The translations under genes were made by a program, and so were the position numbers. Source: an uncultured Clostridia bacterium (GTDB lineage Bacteria; Bacillota; Clostridia; TANB77; CAG-508). Taken from it: a stretch of DNA of 64,000 nucleotides. The stretch is from assembly GCA_934120135.1 (NCBI GenBank), contig CAKOTK010000002.1, positions 139,466 through 203,465 on the forward strand, in the 5' to 3' direction. Shown here piece after piece: positions 53,008 through 61,189 of this stretch; position 1 is the stretch's first letter; each line of letters begins with the position of its first letter. The notes under the pieces are model-generated. The model made no database searches, had not been told where the DNA came from, and saw only the letters and a program-made list of their open reading frames with translations.

Positions 53008-53032
53008 CAGTAATTTTATTATATTATATAAT
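53004..53032 (+). promoter_or_regulatory. Consensus promoter of the Panacea operon
   Basis: TTGACA, 17-bp spacer, TATAAT: a perfect housekeeping promoter, active in the lysogen unless repressed. The -35 overlaps the stop codon of the preceding small gene. Confidence 0.88.
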
Positions 53033-53035
53033 ATT

Positions 53036-53067
53036 GAATGTCACATAATAGTAAGTATGTGACATTC
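53036..53067. promoter_or_regulatory. 12-bp perfect inverted repeat at the transcription start
   Basis: GAATGTCACATA and TATGTGACATTC with an 8-bp spacer, starting 4 bp after the -10. Expected position of an operator, or a 5' mRNA hairpin. Likely the autoregulatory site of the toxin-antitoxin pair. Confidence 0.75.
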
Positions 53068-53137
53068 GTTGCTATACAAATAATAACAATTATAAAATTC
53101 AAGAATATGTATATAATAAGAACAGGGGGGAATTATT

Positions 53138-53662
53138 ATGATGATTGCTAATCTTGAAGATACCGAAGCCATAAAGTTAGCTAAATATATATATGGAAAA
53201 TATTTAAACTATGATAAGAATACAGCAAGACGAATAATATCTCCAATAAAATTACAAAAGTCTTTGTATTTTTTATTTGCATATTGGGGTTCGTTTATTA
53301 GAATGAATAAAGAAAATGCAGATAGTGTAGAAGTTAATTACTCAATATATGATGAGAATTTATTTGATGATAAAATAGAAGCATGGACTTATGGACCAGT
53401 AATTCCATCGGTTTTTAGTGCTGAAAAGAATGGAGTATTAGAAGAAGCAGAAAACAAATATTTAGAAGATGATATTGTAAAGAAAGAATTTGTAGACAAT
53501 TTATTAGATCAATTATTCGAAATAGACGATTTTGGTTTAGTTAGACTTTCTCATGAGGATGAATGCTGGAAAAGAAATTATGTGGAAACTGATGAGAAAC
53601 ATAATAGAGAAATACCTAAAGAGGAAATCATAAATGAGTATTTTACGAAATCGATTAAATAA
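53138..53662 (+). CDS. Panacea (SocA/DUF4065) antitoxin
   Basis: 174 residues. AIKLAKYIYGKYLNYDK, KLQKSLYFLFAYWGSFIRMN, EAWTYGPVIPSVFS and GLVRLSHEDECWKRNY are diagnostic of the Panacea/SocA fold. Panacea proteins are antitoxins that neutralise many unrelated toxins (PanAT systems). The gene sits behind a consensus promoter and operator and overlaps the next gene by 29 bp. GGGGGG upstream. Confidence 0.9.
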   Translation: MMIANLEDTEAIKLAKYIYGKYLNYDKNTARRIISPIKLQKSLYFLFAYWGSFIRMNKENADSVEVNYSIYDENLFDDKIEAWTYGPVIPSVFSAEKNGVLEEAENKYLEDDIVKKEFVDNLLDQLFEIDDFGLVRLSHEDECWKRNYVETDEKHNREIPKEEIINEYFTKSIK

Positions 53663-54269
53663 TATAGAATCTCAAAACAAAGGCAATATATTTAAGCATG
53701 AAATAAGTAAAATAAACAGAAAAGGAGCAAGTATTATAAATACATCTCCTTTTCATTTTAAGAAATTTATTTTTAATGGTAATTTATATTCTATAAAAAT
53801 ACCAGAAGAAAAGTTTACAAATTTTATAAGAAGTTATGATGGTAATACATACTATGAAATACTAAAGGAATTATTTAACAAATTATATTATGATAACTAT
53901 AATATACTTGATGATTTTGTATTAGATGAAAGTAACTATAGTGATATATCTGCTCAAGCACAAAGACTAAAAAGAATTATTATGTTTGCAAATGATATAA
54001 GAAATATAGAAGATGTTCCTAAGATTAATGAATTGATTCCAGTAAAAAAATTAAAAGACAAAGAAAAAAGATATAAAGGAATAAGACTGTTTGTAAATGT
54101 AAGAGAAAATGGTTACATAGATTTATATTTAATAGATTTGTACCATTTAGGAATAGATGCTTTTAATGTAACAACTCAAAATTATAATTTAGATAGAAAT
54201 TATAATAGTAATGAAGATTGCAAAAAATGTATATCAAGAATTGCAGACAAATACGAACTAAAAGACTAG
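53634..54269 (+). CDS. Probable toxin partner of the Panacea antitoxin
   Basis: 211 residues. ATG 53634 lies inside the antitoxin gene with GAGGAAATC upstream. No toxin fold is obvious to me: N-terminal NIFKHEISKINRKGASIINT, then KYKGIRLFVNVRENG-type beta/alpha region (RYKGIRLFVNVRENGYIDLY), Asn-rich loop and a C-terminal CKKCISRIADKYE. Call rests on genetic coupling to Panacea. If it is the toxin, its catalytic group is new or very diverged. Confidence 0.7.
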   Translation: MSILRNRLNNIESQNKGNIFKHEISKINRKGASIINTSPFHFKKFIFNGNLYSIKIPEEKFTNFIRSYDGNTYYEILKELFNKLYYDNYNILDDFVLDESNYSDISAQAQRLKRIIMFANDIRNIEDVPKINELIPVKKLKDKEKRYKGIRLFVNVRENGYIDLYLIDLYHLGIDAFNVTTQNYNLDRNYNSNEDCKKCISRIADKYELKD

Positions 54270-54284
54270 CAATAGTCTTTTTTT
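54261..54284 (+). terminator. Terminator of the Panacea operon
   Basis: AAAGACTA-GCAA-TAGTCTTT, followed by TTTT; it overlaps the stop of the partner gene. Confidence 0.85.
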
Positions 54285-54437
54285 AGCCATAAAACTATAT
54301 GTCTCAAAAATAAAAACGCCTTAAAATCGATTCTGGAGCGTCGATTTTTCCTTGATTTTACGCATTTCTCTGGTCGACACAGTTCGACACAAATATTTTA
54401 CAAAATGTGTTATAATAAATTAAGGAGAGTGATATAT

Positions 54438-54614
54438 ATGAAAGAACTATATCAAAAATCTCTGCAAATGATAAAAGAATTATCGAAGATACTAACTGAA
54501 AAAGAATGGAATAAATATGCAGTTGAAAATAATTTACTTAGTTCGATAAGTTTGAAATACATAAGTGGAAAAAATTTCACAACACTCTGCAAAGAAGTGA
54601 GAGCTAATATTTAG
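54438..54614 (+). CDS. Small phage protein
   Basis: 58 residues from ATG 54438 (AAGGAGA upstream). ILTEKEWNKYAVENNLLSSI and SLKYISGKNF resemble small Firmicutes prophage proteins with a mini-HTH-like helix pair. The region before it (54285-54437) holds AAAATCGA/TCGATTTT and repeated TCGACACA, but no other gene. Confidence 0.65.
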   Translation: MKELYQKSLQMIKELSKILTEKEWNKYAVENNLLSSISLKYISGKNFTTLCKEVRANI

Positions 54615-54623
54615 TTAGCTCTC
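54599..54623. terminator. Bidirectional terminator between convergent genes
   Basis: GAGAGCTAA and TTAGCTCTC (9 bp) around a 7-nt loop, with T- and A-rich flanks; it overlaps the ends of both neighbours. Confidence 0.7.
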
Positions 54624-54938
54624 TTTCATTTTGACATTTATAAGTAGATCTATAATTTGACTAACTTCAAGAACTTCTTTTGAATCTAGTCCAAAAATCT
54701 CAATTCTATTGTGCATTTCTGCACGTAACTTTTTCAAATCTAATTCACTATAAAATAAATCATCTACTTTGACATCAAGAGCAGTGGCAATCGTGTACAT
54801 AGTTTTTAAACTGGGATTAAATACCTTGTTATTTTCTAATTCAGAAAGATAAGAATAAGAAAGACCAGTCAATTTCATAAGCCTATATAAAGTTATATTT
54901 TTAGATTCTCTAACATTTTTTATAATAAAAACAAACAT
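54615..54938 (-). CDS. XRE-family HTH regulator
   Basis: 107 residues. LYRLMKLTGLSYSYLSELEN is a classical HTH, followed by FNPSLKTMYTIATALDVKVD and a helical C terminus. A second repressor-like gene at the far end of the prophage, on the minus strand, may control the cargo or excision. Confidence 0.85.
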   Translation of the reverse strand: MFVFIIKNVRESKNITLYRLMKLTGLSYSYLSELENNKVFNPSLKTMYTIATALDVKVDDLFYSELDLKKLRAEMHNRIEIFGLDSKEVLEVSQIIDLLINVKMKES

Positions 54939-55054
54939 AAATTACCTCTAAAGTTATTATGCTCAAATTTTATTATAATTATTTATAAAATTCTATTCTT
55001 CGCTGGGAGCGAACTATTAAAAACTCGAAATGCTTAATACAAGCACACTTATTT

Positions 55055-55100
55055 TTCGACAAATACTCTAAAAGGCTTGAAATCGCTGCGTTTTGTCGAA
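55055..55100. promoter_or_regulatory. Inverted repeat upstream of the 50-residue gene
   Basis: TTCGACAAA (55055-55063) and TTTGTCGAA (55092-55100), ending 9 bp before the -35 of the next promoter. The related TCGACACA occurs near 54375-54390. Candidate binding site for the neighbouring regulator. Confidence 0.5.
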
Positions 55101-55109
55101 ATATTTTTG

Positions 55110-55137
55110 TTGACAATGTTTGGATTTATGATATAAT
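55110..55137 (+). promoter_or_regulatory. Promoter of the 50-residue gene
   Basis: TTGACA, 16-bp spacer, TATAAT; strong housekeeping promoter at the right end of the prophage. Confidence 0.8.
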
Positions 55138-55184
55138 CTAGTCAAATAAAAAAGAAACGCGTTTCTCTGTAAAAGGAGAAAAAT

Positions 55185-55337
55185 ATGAAAAAATATGTAG
55201 AACTATTATGTATTAAATTTAAGAGAGATGAAAAACTAATAAAAGTAATGATAAGAGACACACTGCAAGAAGGCTATAATATAGAGGAAACAGTAAAAGT
55301 TATAGAAGATTTCTACTGTCAAAAAAGTATGCAGTAA
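55185..55337 (+). CDS. 50-residue protein next to attR (possible excision factor)
   Basis: ATG 55185 after AAAAGGAG with its own strong promoter. Basic-acidic helical protein (KFKRDEKLIKVMIRDTLQEG). Its last codons lie inside the arm-type repeat at 55326. Size, strong promoter and place beside attR fit a small recombination directionality factor or a lysogeny cargo peptide; no family recognised. Confidence 0.6.
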   Translation: MKKYVELLCIKFKRDEKLIKVMIRDTLQEGYNIEETVKVIEDFYCQKSMQ

Positions 55338-55348
55338 AGTATGCAGTA
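55326..55348. repeat. Arm-type repeats near attR
   Basis: AGTATGCAGTA followed by AAGTATGCAGTAG, the same tandem as at 19043-19065; a single extra copy is at 55530-55540 in host DNA. Confidence 0.55.
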
Positions 55349-55460
55349 GGAAAAATATTTTCCAATATTTAAAAATATTGTCAGTTAAAACAACTATAAT
55401 TTAGGCATTTTTAAATACATACGATTATTATGAGATATATATAAATATTTAAAGTACGGC

Positions 55461-55472
55461 AGGGGTCACCAA
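55461..55472 (+). repeat. attR core
   Basis: AGGGGTCACCAA, identical to attL. It is followed by a degenerate version of the tRNA terminator stem (55477-55518), presumably the original host one. The 55338-55460 stretch has no gene. Confidence 0.88.
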
Positions 55473-55547
55473 TATAAAGATTTAGAAAGCTAAAAAATAG
55501 TTATTTCTAGGTCTTTTACTTTGTAAAAAAGTATGCAGTAGACGTAC

Positions 55548-55587
55548 AAAAACAGCTGAAAATGCGTTGGCATTTTCAGCTGTTTTT
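55548..55587. terminator. 18-bp terminator stem
   Basis: AAAAACAGCTGAAAATGC and its perfect complement around GTTG, with T- and A-runs: bidirectional. Ends the gene at 55592 (minus). Confidence 0.92.
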
Positions 55588-55591
55588 TGTG

Positions 55592-55777
55592 TTACTTAGG
55601 AGCCTTTACCTGACGAGCCTTAGTAACAACTTTCTTCCGAGAGCTTCTTTTGCTAACCTTTTTGGAAGAGCCTTGAGGTGTACCAAAGAAACTTGCAGGT
55701 TGAGAAGCGTCAATTTTGATTTTTTCAATAATCTCATTATTGGCTGCACTGTGGGTCAACTTGAGGTTGTCCTGCAT
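55592..55777 (-). CDS. Small basic protein with a Lys/Ser/Arg-rich tail
   Basis: 61 residues. GAAAGGAG lies 11 nt before the ATG, with a promoter at 55823-55851 and a strong terminator, so it is well supported despite its size. N-terminal acidic/amphipathic half, then SSKKVSKRSSRKKVVTKARQ. Codon use (GTT, GCT, AAG, CGT) is richer in GC than its neighbours, suggesting high expression or transfer. Codon 47 (55639-55637) is CGG, read here as Arg; a +1 shift would instead give GRKLLLRLVR and stop. It is the one candidate exception to the CGG rule. Confidence 0.7.
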   Translation of the reverse strand: MQDNLKLTHSAANNEIIEKIKIDASQPASFFGTPQGSSKKVSKRSSRKKVVTKARQVKAPK

Positions 55778-55822
55778 AGCTATACGCTCCTTTCAAAATT
55801 TTCACGATTTGTGAATAAAAAA

Positions 55823-55851
55823 ATTATATCATATTTTTTGTGAAAAGTAAA
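55823..55851 (-). promoter_or_regulatory. Promoter of the small basic gene
   Basis: On the minus strand: TTTACT, 17-bp spacer, TATAAT. Confidence 0.65.
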
Positions 55852-55860
55852 TAAAAGTAG

Positions 55861-55888
55861 TTGACAAAACAAAAATTTGGTATATAAT
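55861..55888 (+). promoter_or_regulatory. Promoter of recN
   Basis: TTGACA, 16-bp spacer, TATAAT, about 40 bp upstream of the recN start. Divergent from the small basic gene promoter. Confidence 0.85.
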
Positions 55889-55927
55889 ACAAATATACAA
55901 ACAACAATTCGTATAAAGGAGATAAAA

Positions 55928-57550
55928 ATGGTTACTACATTACATATAAAAAACGTTGGAATTATAGATGATTTGAGCCTTGAATTAAATGAAGGGTTTA
56001 ACGTACTAACTGGAGAAACAGGAGCGGGAAAAACATTGATAATAGGATCACTTGCAATTTTAGCTGGTGGTAGGTTTTCAAAAGAAATGATTAGAAATGG
56101 AGAAGAATATTCATTTGTAGAAGCAAACTTTTATAGTCCTAATAATGAATTAGCAATAGACAATAATATTATAGTATCAAGAGAAATACACTCAAATGGT
56201 AGAAATTCATGTAAAATAAATGGAAGATTAGTTACTGTAAATGAACTAAAAGAATTTATGAATAAAATACTTGATATTCATGGACAACATGATAGTCAGC
56301 TAATATTAAACCCTATGCAACATATTGTATATTTAGATAAGTTTATTGGCAAAGAATTAGAAGATAATCTAAATAAATATAAAGTAAAACTTGCAGAATA
56401 TAACACTTTAAAACAAGAGTTAAAAAATACATATGGAGAAGATCAGGAAAAAGAAAGAAGACTCGACTTACTACGTTATCAATATAACGAAATTGAACAA
56501 GCAAACTTAAAAGAAAATGAAGAGGAAGAACTAGAAGAAAAACACAAAATGATGCAAAATGCAGAAAAATTAAAAGATAACTTATGTGAAGTTGATAATG
56601 AATTAAATGAAAATGCAGTAGTTGCAATAAGTAATGCGATTCGCAGTTTAGAGAAAATACAAGACTGTGGTAGCAAATATACTGAAAAATTAAGTATACT
56701 AAAAAGCAGTTACTATGATATACAAGAACTAGCAAGAGATCTAAGTTATATGAGAGAGGACGTTGACTTTGACGAAGAAGAAAGAAACCAAATAGAAAAT
56801 AGACTAGATTTGATTTACTCATTAAAAAGAAAATATGGAAATACAATTTCAGAAATACTAGGATATTCAAGCAAAGTAGAAGAAGAAATACATAAAATTG
56901 AAAATTTAGATGAATACCATAAAAAAATAAAAGCGCAAATAAATATACTAAAACAGGAATTGCTTGAAATTGCAAACAATATGACAAATACCAGAAAAAA
57001 ATATGCAAAGGAATTATCTGCTAAAATAAACAAAGAATTAAAAGACTTGGAAATGCCAAATGCTAGATTTGAAATACAAGTAAATACAGCAGAAAAATTC
57101 TATGAAACAGGAATAGACGAAGTGGAATTTATGATTTGTACAAATATTGGAGAAGAACTAAAACCACTTGTAAAAATAGCTTCAGGAGGAGAAATGGCAA
57201 GAATTATGCTTGCAATAAAAAATGTGTTAGCAGATGTTGATGAAGTAAGTACATTGGTGTTTGACGAAATTGATACAGGAATTAGCGGCAAAGCTTCAAA
57301 AGCAGTAGCAGAAAAAATGAAATCAATAGCAAAATCACATCAAGTAATTTGTATTACACATTTACCATCAATTGCGGCAAAAGGAGACCATAACTACTAT
57401 ATAAGTAAGCAAACTAAGGAAAACAAAACATATACGCAAATTAAAAAACTTAGTGAAGAAGAAACAATTGAAGAAATTGCAAGAATTTCCTCAGGAGAAG
57501 TTACGGAAATTGCTAAAGCACATGCACAAGAATTAAGAAAAGCTTCATAA
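55928..57550 (+). CDS. recN: DNA repair protein RecN
   Basis: 540 residues, normal for RecN. SMC-like ATPase: Walker A TGETGAGKTLIIGSLAIL near residues 30-47, long coiled coils, IASGGEMARIMLAIKN signature near 418, Walker B STLVFDEIDTGISGKAS near 440. Gathers broken DNA ends for recombination. ATG 55928 follows AAAGGAG; an in-frame start at 55877 is unlikely. Promoter at 55861-55888. Confidence 0.95.
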   Translation: MVTTLHIKNVGIIDDLSLELNEGFNVLTGETGAGKTLIIGSLAILAGGRFSKEMIRNGEEYSFVEANFYSPNNELAIDNNIIVSREIHSNGRNSCKINGRLVTVNELKEFMNKILDIHGQHDSQLILNPMQHIVYLDKFIGKELEDNLNKYKVKLAEYNTLKQELKNTYGEDQEKERRLDLLRYQYNEIEQANLKENEEEELEEKHKMMQNAEKLKDNLCEVDNELNENAVVAISNAIRSLEKIQDCGSKYTEKLSILKSSYYDIQELARDLSYMREDVDFDEEERNQIENRLDLIYSLKRKYGNTISEILGYSSKVEEEIHKIENLDEYHKKIKAQINILKQELLEIANNMTNTRKKYAKELSAKINKELKDLEMPNARFEIQVNTAEKFYETGIDEVEFMICTNIGEELKPLVKIASGGEMARIMLAIKNVLADVDEVSTLVFDEIDTGISGKASKAVAEKMKSIAKSHQVICITHLPSIAAKGDHNYYISKQTKENKTYTQIKKLSEEETIEEIARISSGEVTEIAKAHAQELRKAS

Positions 57551-57649
57551 TAAAAGTTTTCATAAATTCTCTTCCAAATGTTTACATATTGCCAATTTTG
57601 ATATATAATATGAAATATTATAAAATTTAACGAAAAAGGGGAATTGTGT

Positions 57650-59149
57650 ATGGAAGAAAACAACGTAAACAACCAAGAACAAGAGTTAGACTTAAATCAA
57701 CTTATGAAAGTAAGAAGAGAAAAGTTGGAGGAACTACAAAAAAATGGTAAAAACCCATTTGAAATTACTAAATATGATAGAACAGAAGTAGCTAGTCAGA
57801 TAAAAGAAAACTATGAAGCTTTTGAAGGAAAAGATGTATCAATAGCTGGTAGAATTATGGCCAAACGTATAATGGGAAAAGCATCATTCTGTACAATTCA
57901 AGATTCAACAGGTAGAATTCAAAGTTATGTTAGTATAAATGATTTAGGCGAAGAAAGTTATAAACTATTCAAAACTTATGATATAGGAGATATCATAGGA
58001 ATAAAAGGTTTTGTATTTAAAACAAAAACAGAAGAAATATCTGTTCATGCAAAAGAAGTTATATTACTTTCAAAATCTTTAAGACCATTACCAGAAAAAT
58101 TCCATGGATTAAAAGATACAGAAATTCGTTATAGACAAAGATATATAGATTTAATAGTAAATCCAGAAGTTAGAAGAACTTTTGAATTAAGAAGCAAAAT
58201 AATAAAAGAAGTAAGAAGATTTATGGATGAAAAAGGATATATGGAGGTTGAAACACCAACACTTACAACAGTAGCAACAGGTGATGCAGCAAGACCATTT
58301 ATTACACACCATAACACTTTAGACTTAGATATGTACTTAAGAATTGCACCAGAGTTAAACTTAAAAAGATTAACAGTTGGTGGAATTGACAAGGTATTTG
58401 AAATTGGTAAAAACTTTAGAAATGAAGGAATGGATATAAAACACAATCCAGAATTTACTAATATGGAATGGTATTCAGCATATGAAGATTATAATGATAT
58501 GATGAATATGTCAGAAGAATTAATTTCTACTGTTGCTAAAAACGTACTAGGAACAACAAAAATAACATATCAAGGAACACCAATAGATTTAACCCCAAGC
58601 TGGAGAAGAGTAACAATGATTGACTCAATAAAAGAAGTTACAGGCATTGATTTCAATACTATTCAAACAGATGAGGAAGCTAGAAAAATAGCAGACGAAA
58701 AAGGTGTAGAATATGAAGAATTAAAAAATACAAGAGGACATATTATAAATGAATTTTTTGATACTTTTGTTGAAGATACATTAATACAACCAACATTTAT
58801 AATAGACTATCCAGTAGAAATATCACCACTTACAAAGAGAAGAAAAGATGATCCAAGATTAGTAGAAAGATTTGAATTATTTATTGGTGGTAGAGAATAT
58901 GGAAATGCATATTCAGAATTAAATGACCCAATAGATCAATATGAAAGATTAGCAAAACAAGCGGAAGCAAAAGAAAAAGGTGACGAAGAAGCTGGCGGAA
59001 TGGACGAGGATTTTGTTACTGCATTAGAAATTGGTTTACCACCAACAGGAGGAATGGGCATAGGACTAGACAGATTAATAATGTTACTTACAGACTCAGC
59101 ATCTATAAGAGATGTATTATTCTTCCCAACTATGAAACCATTAGAATAA
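57650..59149 (+). CDS. lysS: Lysyl-tRNA synthetase, class II
   Basis: 499 residues. N-terminal OB anticodon-binding domain (VSIAGRIMAKRIMGKASFCT), motif 1 region SKIIKEVRRFMDEKGYMEVE, motif 2 FRNEGMDIKHNPEFT, motif 3 GGMGIGLDRLIMLL. Activates Lys for tRNA-Lys. ATG 57650 after AAAAAGGGG. Follows recN by about 100 bp. Confidence 0.96.
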   Translation: MEENNVNNQEQELDLNQLMKVRREKLEELQKNGKNPFEITKYDRTEVASQIKENYEAFEGKDVSIAGRIMAKRIMGKASFCTIQDSTGRIQSYVSINDLGEESYKLFKTYDIGDIIGIKGFVFKTKTEEISVHAKEVILLSKSLRPLPEKFHGLKDTEIRYRQRYIDLIVNPEVRRTFELRSKIIKEVRRFMDEKGYMEVETPTLTTVATGDAARPFITHHNTLDLDMYLRIAPELNLKRLTVGGIDKVFEIGKNFRNEGMDIKHNPEFTNMEWYSAYEDYNDMMNMSEELISTVAKNVLGTTKITYQGTPIDLTPSWRRVTMIDSIKEVTGIDFNTIQTDEEARKIADEKGVEYEELKNTRGHIINEFFDTFVEDTLIQPTFIIDYPVEISPLTKRRKDDPRLVERFELFIGGREYGNAYSELNDPIDQYERLAKQAEAKEKGDEEAGGMDEDFVTALEIGLPPTGGMGIGLDRLIMLLTDSASIRDVLFFPTMKPLE

Positions 59150-59209
59150 AATATCGATAGATTCTTCTAAGAAAGAAGATATGTAAAATATAGGAGTGAT
59201 TGTTCTTAT

Positions 59210-59251
59210 ATGAATAAGAATAGATTTCTACCAATTCATATGAGTATATAA
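59210..59251 (+). pseudogene. 13-codon relic resembling the start of YgiQ (UPF0313 radical SAM)
   Basis: MNKNRFLPIHMSI, after TAGGAGTGAT. YgiQ proteins begin with an NxRFLP-type motif a few residues from the start and continue with a WDxxDFxxVTGDAYVDHPSF segment, absent here; the frame stops after 13 codons. Interpreted as the stump of a gene truncated by the rearrangement that brought in the next genes, or an unrelated tiny ORF. Confidence 0.4.
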
Positions 59252-59252
59252 T

Positions 59253-59286
59253 AAAGAACTACTTCATTCAAAATAAGTAGTTCTTT
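59253..59286. terminator. Bidirectional terminator
   Basis: AAAGAACTACTT and AAGTAGTTCTTT (12 bp) around a 10-nt loop; ends the lysS side and the minus-strand regulator. Confidence 0.92.
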
Positions 59287-59302
59287 ATTAAATTTGTTTA
59301 CT

Positions 59303-61030
59303 TTATTCAACAACGGGTGGAATAAAATTTTCAATTGCATTTCGTAGTTTAGAATGATGAATTACAAAATGAATAGAGGGACTATTTGCTTTTGAAATCA
59401 TAACCCAGTTTTCTTCACAGACTAAAATTTGTATGTTTTTAAATGTATTATTATTGTTTACACTTAACTTATAATTCTTATTTTCTCTTTCATATTTTTT
59501 AGTCAAATCCAAATGCTCTAGATATTCTTCGTATGTATAATAAAGCTTTTTATCATAAAAAATATCTGCAAGGAAGAGAAATGGTTTTGCTTCTTCAAAT
59601 TCTTCTTTTGAAAGAATTGATATCTCATCTTCAATTATACTTTGCTCTATTGTATTTTTAAATATTTCTTTCTGAAATTCTACAGATTCTTGTATTACTT
59701 TTATACTTTTAGCAGAAACATTATTATGTTTTAAAATTTTTAAAAGTAAATTGTATGAGATAGTATGTATTGGTAAAGAAAACAAAATCCTTCTACGACT
59801 GGCTTTAATTTTTACACTTGAGGATAAAAAGGCATTAAAAGCATTTTTTGATTCTTCTTTATAAATATCCATAAGAGATGTAGATTTGCTTAACAAACAT
59901 TGTGCTTTTGTTTTATAATAAGATATATCATTTTTATTTGTTGTTAAAGAATATTTACCTTTATCATGATAACCGTTTATACATTCGCCATATAAAGCAG
60001 CAACACCAGAAACATAATTAAAATGACAATATATATTATTTTGCAATCCTTTTAAAAAGTATGGAGAAACCTGTCCAGTCATATAAATTGGTAACCAACT
60101 TTCTAAACCTAACATCATCTCATTAAATGGTCTATCAACATTATGAATAATATTTAGATGTAACCCTTTTTTTAGCATTATAGCAATAGCATACATCCAT
60201 TTCTTACCGAATTCAACATCTTGTGCCATGTCTTCCATAGGCATATCACTACACATAAAAACAGGTTCATTATTTTTTGAAAGAACGGTTGCTTTAAAAA
60301 AGTCTAATTCTCCTTTTTTCATTTCTTCTATACCATAATATGTTTTAGAAATTGCTTTATAAAATGGAATAGTAGGTACTTTCATTTCATCAAAGTGTAT
60401 AGCTTTTATATATTCATTTAAATCAAATTTATCTAAATTATTCAAAAAGTCGTCAATATAATTATTAGTCGGAACTAAATTGGTAGATAACCATTTAAAT
60501 AATCTATTGTAATAATTAGAATTATCTTTTAAGTCTTTTGAATTACTACCAATAAGAATAGCTACTGCTTTTTTATCATTTTCCGATTTATATTTGTTTA
60601 CAACAAAACTACAAACATTTTCAATAAAAGTTTTAGGCTTTGATGGGGTTTTGTTCCCAGTACGAATTTTAGAAAGCAAAGAAGCATCATAAAAACTAAA
60701 GCGAGATAATTCGGACATATTTATATTTAAAGTTGCAATAAGCTCATTAAAATTTTTACTTAATTGTTCAAAGTCAATAGAAACATCATTTAAAGAGCTG
60801 GAAAGATTGCTATAAATTTCATCTCTTGTTATATTCAATTTTTTGGAACTAGAAAGCTCATACAAACCATCTGCTAATTGAACTAATTGTTTACCCCTTA
60901 TATTAGGTCTTCTATCTCCTCTACGATAACGACTAATAACAGAAGTAGATAGACCTGAGGCATTTACAAGCTCTTTAGAAGAACATCCAATTTGCTTTAT
61001 ATATGTATTTAATTGCTCACAAAAAGTCAT
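59303..61030 (-). CDS. Large double-HTH XRE-type regulator
   Basis: 575 residues. First HTH at about 15-50 (KELVNASGLSTSVISRYRRG); a second, shorter HTH-like unit at about 96-130 (MSELSRFSFYDASLLSKIRT). The remaining 440 residues form a helical, TPR-like sensory region without recognised motif. Long XRE proteins of this shape are often sensors of surface loci. It is divergent from the NPKTG surface protein and sortase genes and is the probable local regulator. ATG 61030 has AGGAGG-like AGGTTTTT upstream; modest. Confidence 0.75.
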   Translation of the reverse strand: MTFCEQLNTYIKQIGCSSKELVNASGLSTSVISRYRRGDRRPNIRGKQLVQLADGLYELSSSKKLNITRDEIYSNLSSSLNDVSIDFEQLSKNFNELIATLNINMSELSRFSFYDASLLSKIRTGNKTPSKPKTFIENVCSFVVNKYKSENDKKAVAILIGSNSKDLKDNSNYYNRLFKWLSTNLVPTNNYIDDFLNNLDKFDLNEYIKAIHFDEMKVPTIPFYKAISKTYYGIEEMKKGELDFFKATVLSKNNEPVFMCSDMPMEDMAQDVEFGKKWMYAIAIMLKKGLHLNIIHNVDRPFNEMMLGLESWLPIYMTGQVSPYFLKGLQNNIYCHFNYVSGVAALYGECINGYHDKGKYSLTTNKNDISYYKTKAQCLLSKSTSLMDIYKEESKNAFNAFLSSSVKIKASRRRILFSLPIHTISYNLLLKILKHNNVSAKSIKVIQESVEFQKEIFKNTIEQSIIEDEISILSKEEFEEAKPFLFLADIFYDKKLYYTYEEYLEHLDLTKKYERENKNYKLSVNNNNTFKNIQILVCEENWVMISKANSPSIHFVIHHSKLRNAIENFIPPVVE

Positions 61031-61189
61031 AAAAAAACCTCCATATAATACAATTTTTATTATAATATATCATAAAAATATAAAAAACACAATCGCCAAA
61101 AAAACAACTGAAAATTTGGCAAAAAAAGTGCAATAAAAATATACATGTGATAGAATAAATAAAAAATATATTAAAAGGGGGGAAAAAGA

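Larger units (their letters stand above)
18974..55472. mobile_element. Complete temperate siphovirus prophage in tRNA-Glu
   Basis: Bounded by a 12-bp direct repeat, AGGGGTCACCAA, at the tRNA 3' end (18974-18985) and at 55461-55472. Order: integrase, lysogeny switch, recombination, replication, small early genes, late regulator, ornate RNA, packaging, capsid, tail, lysis, lysogenic cargo. All modules needed for a functional phage are present. Eight of its genes need a +1 shift at CGG and one a -1 shift. It looks intact rather than decayed, apart from a possible methyltransferase break at 28857 and an A-run break at 30178. Confidence 0.95.
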
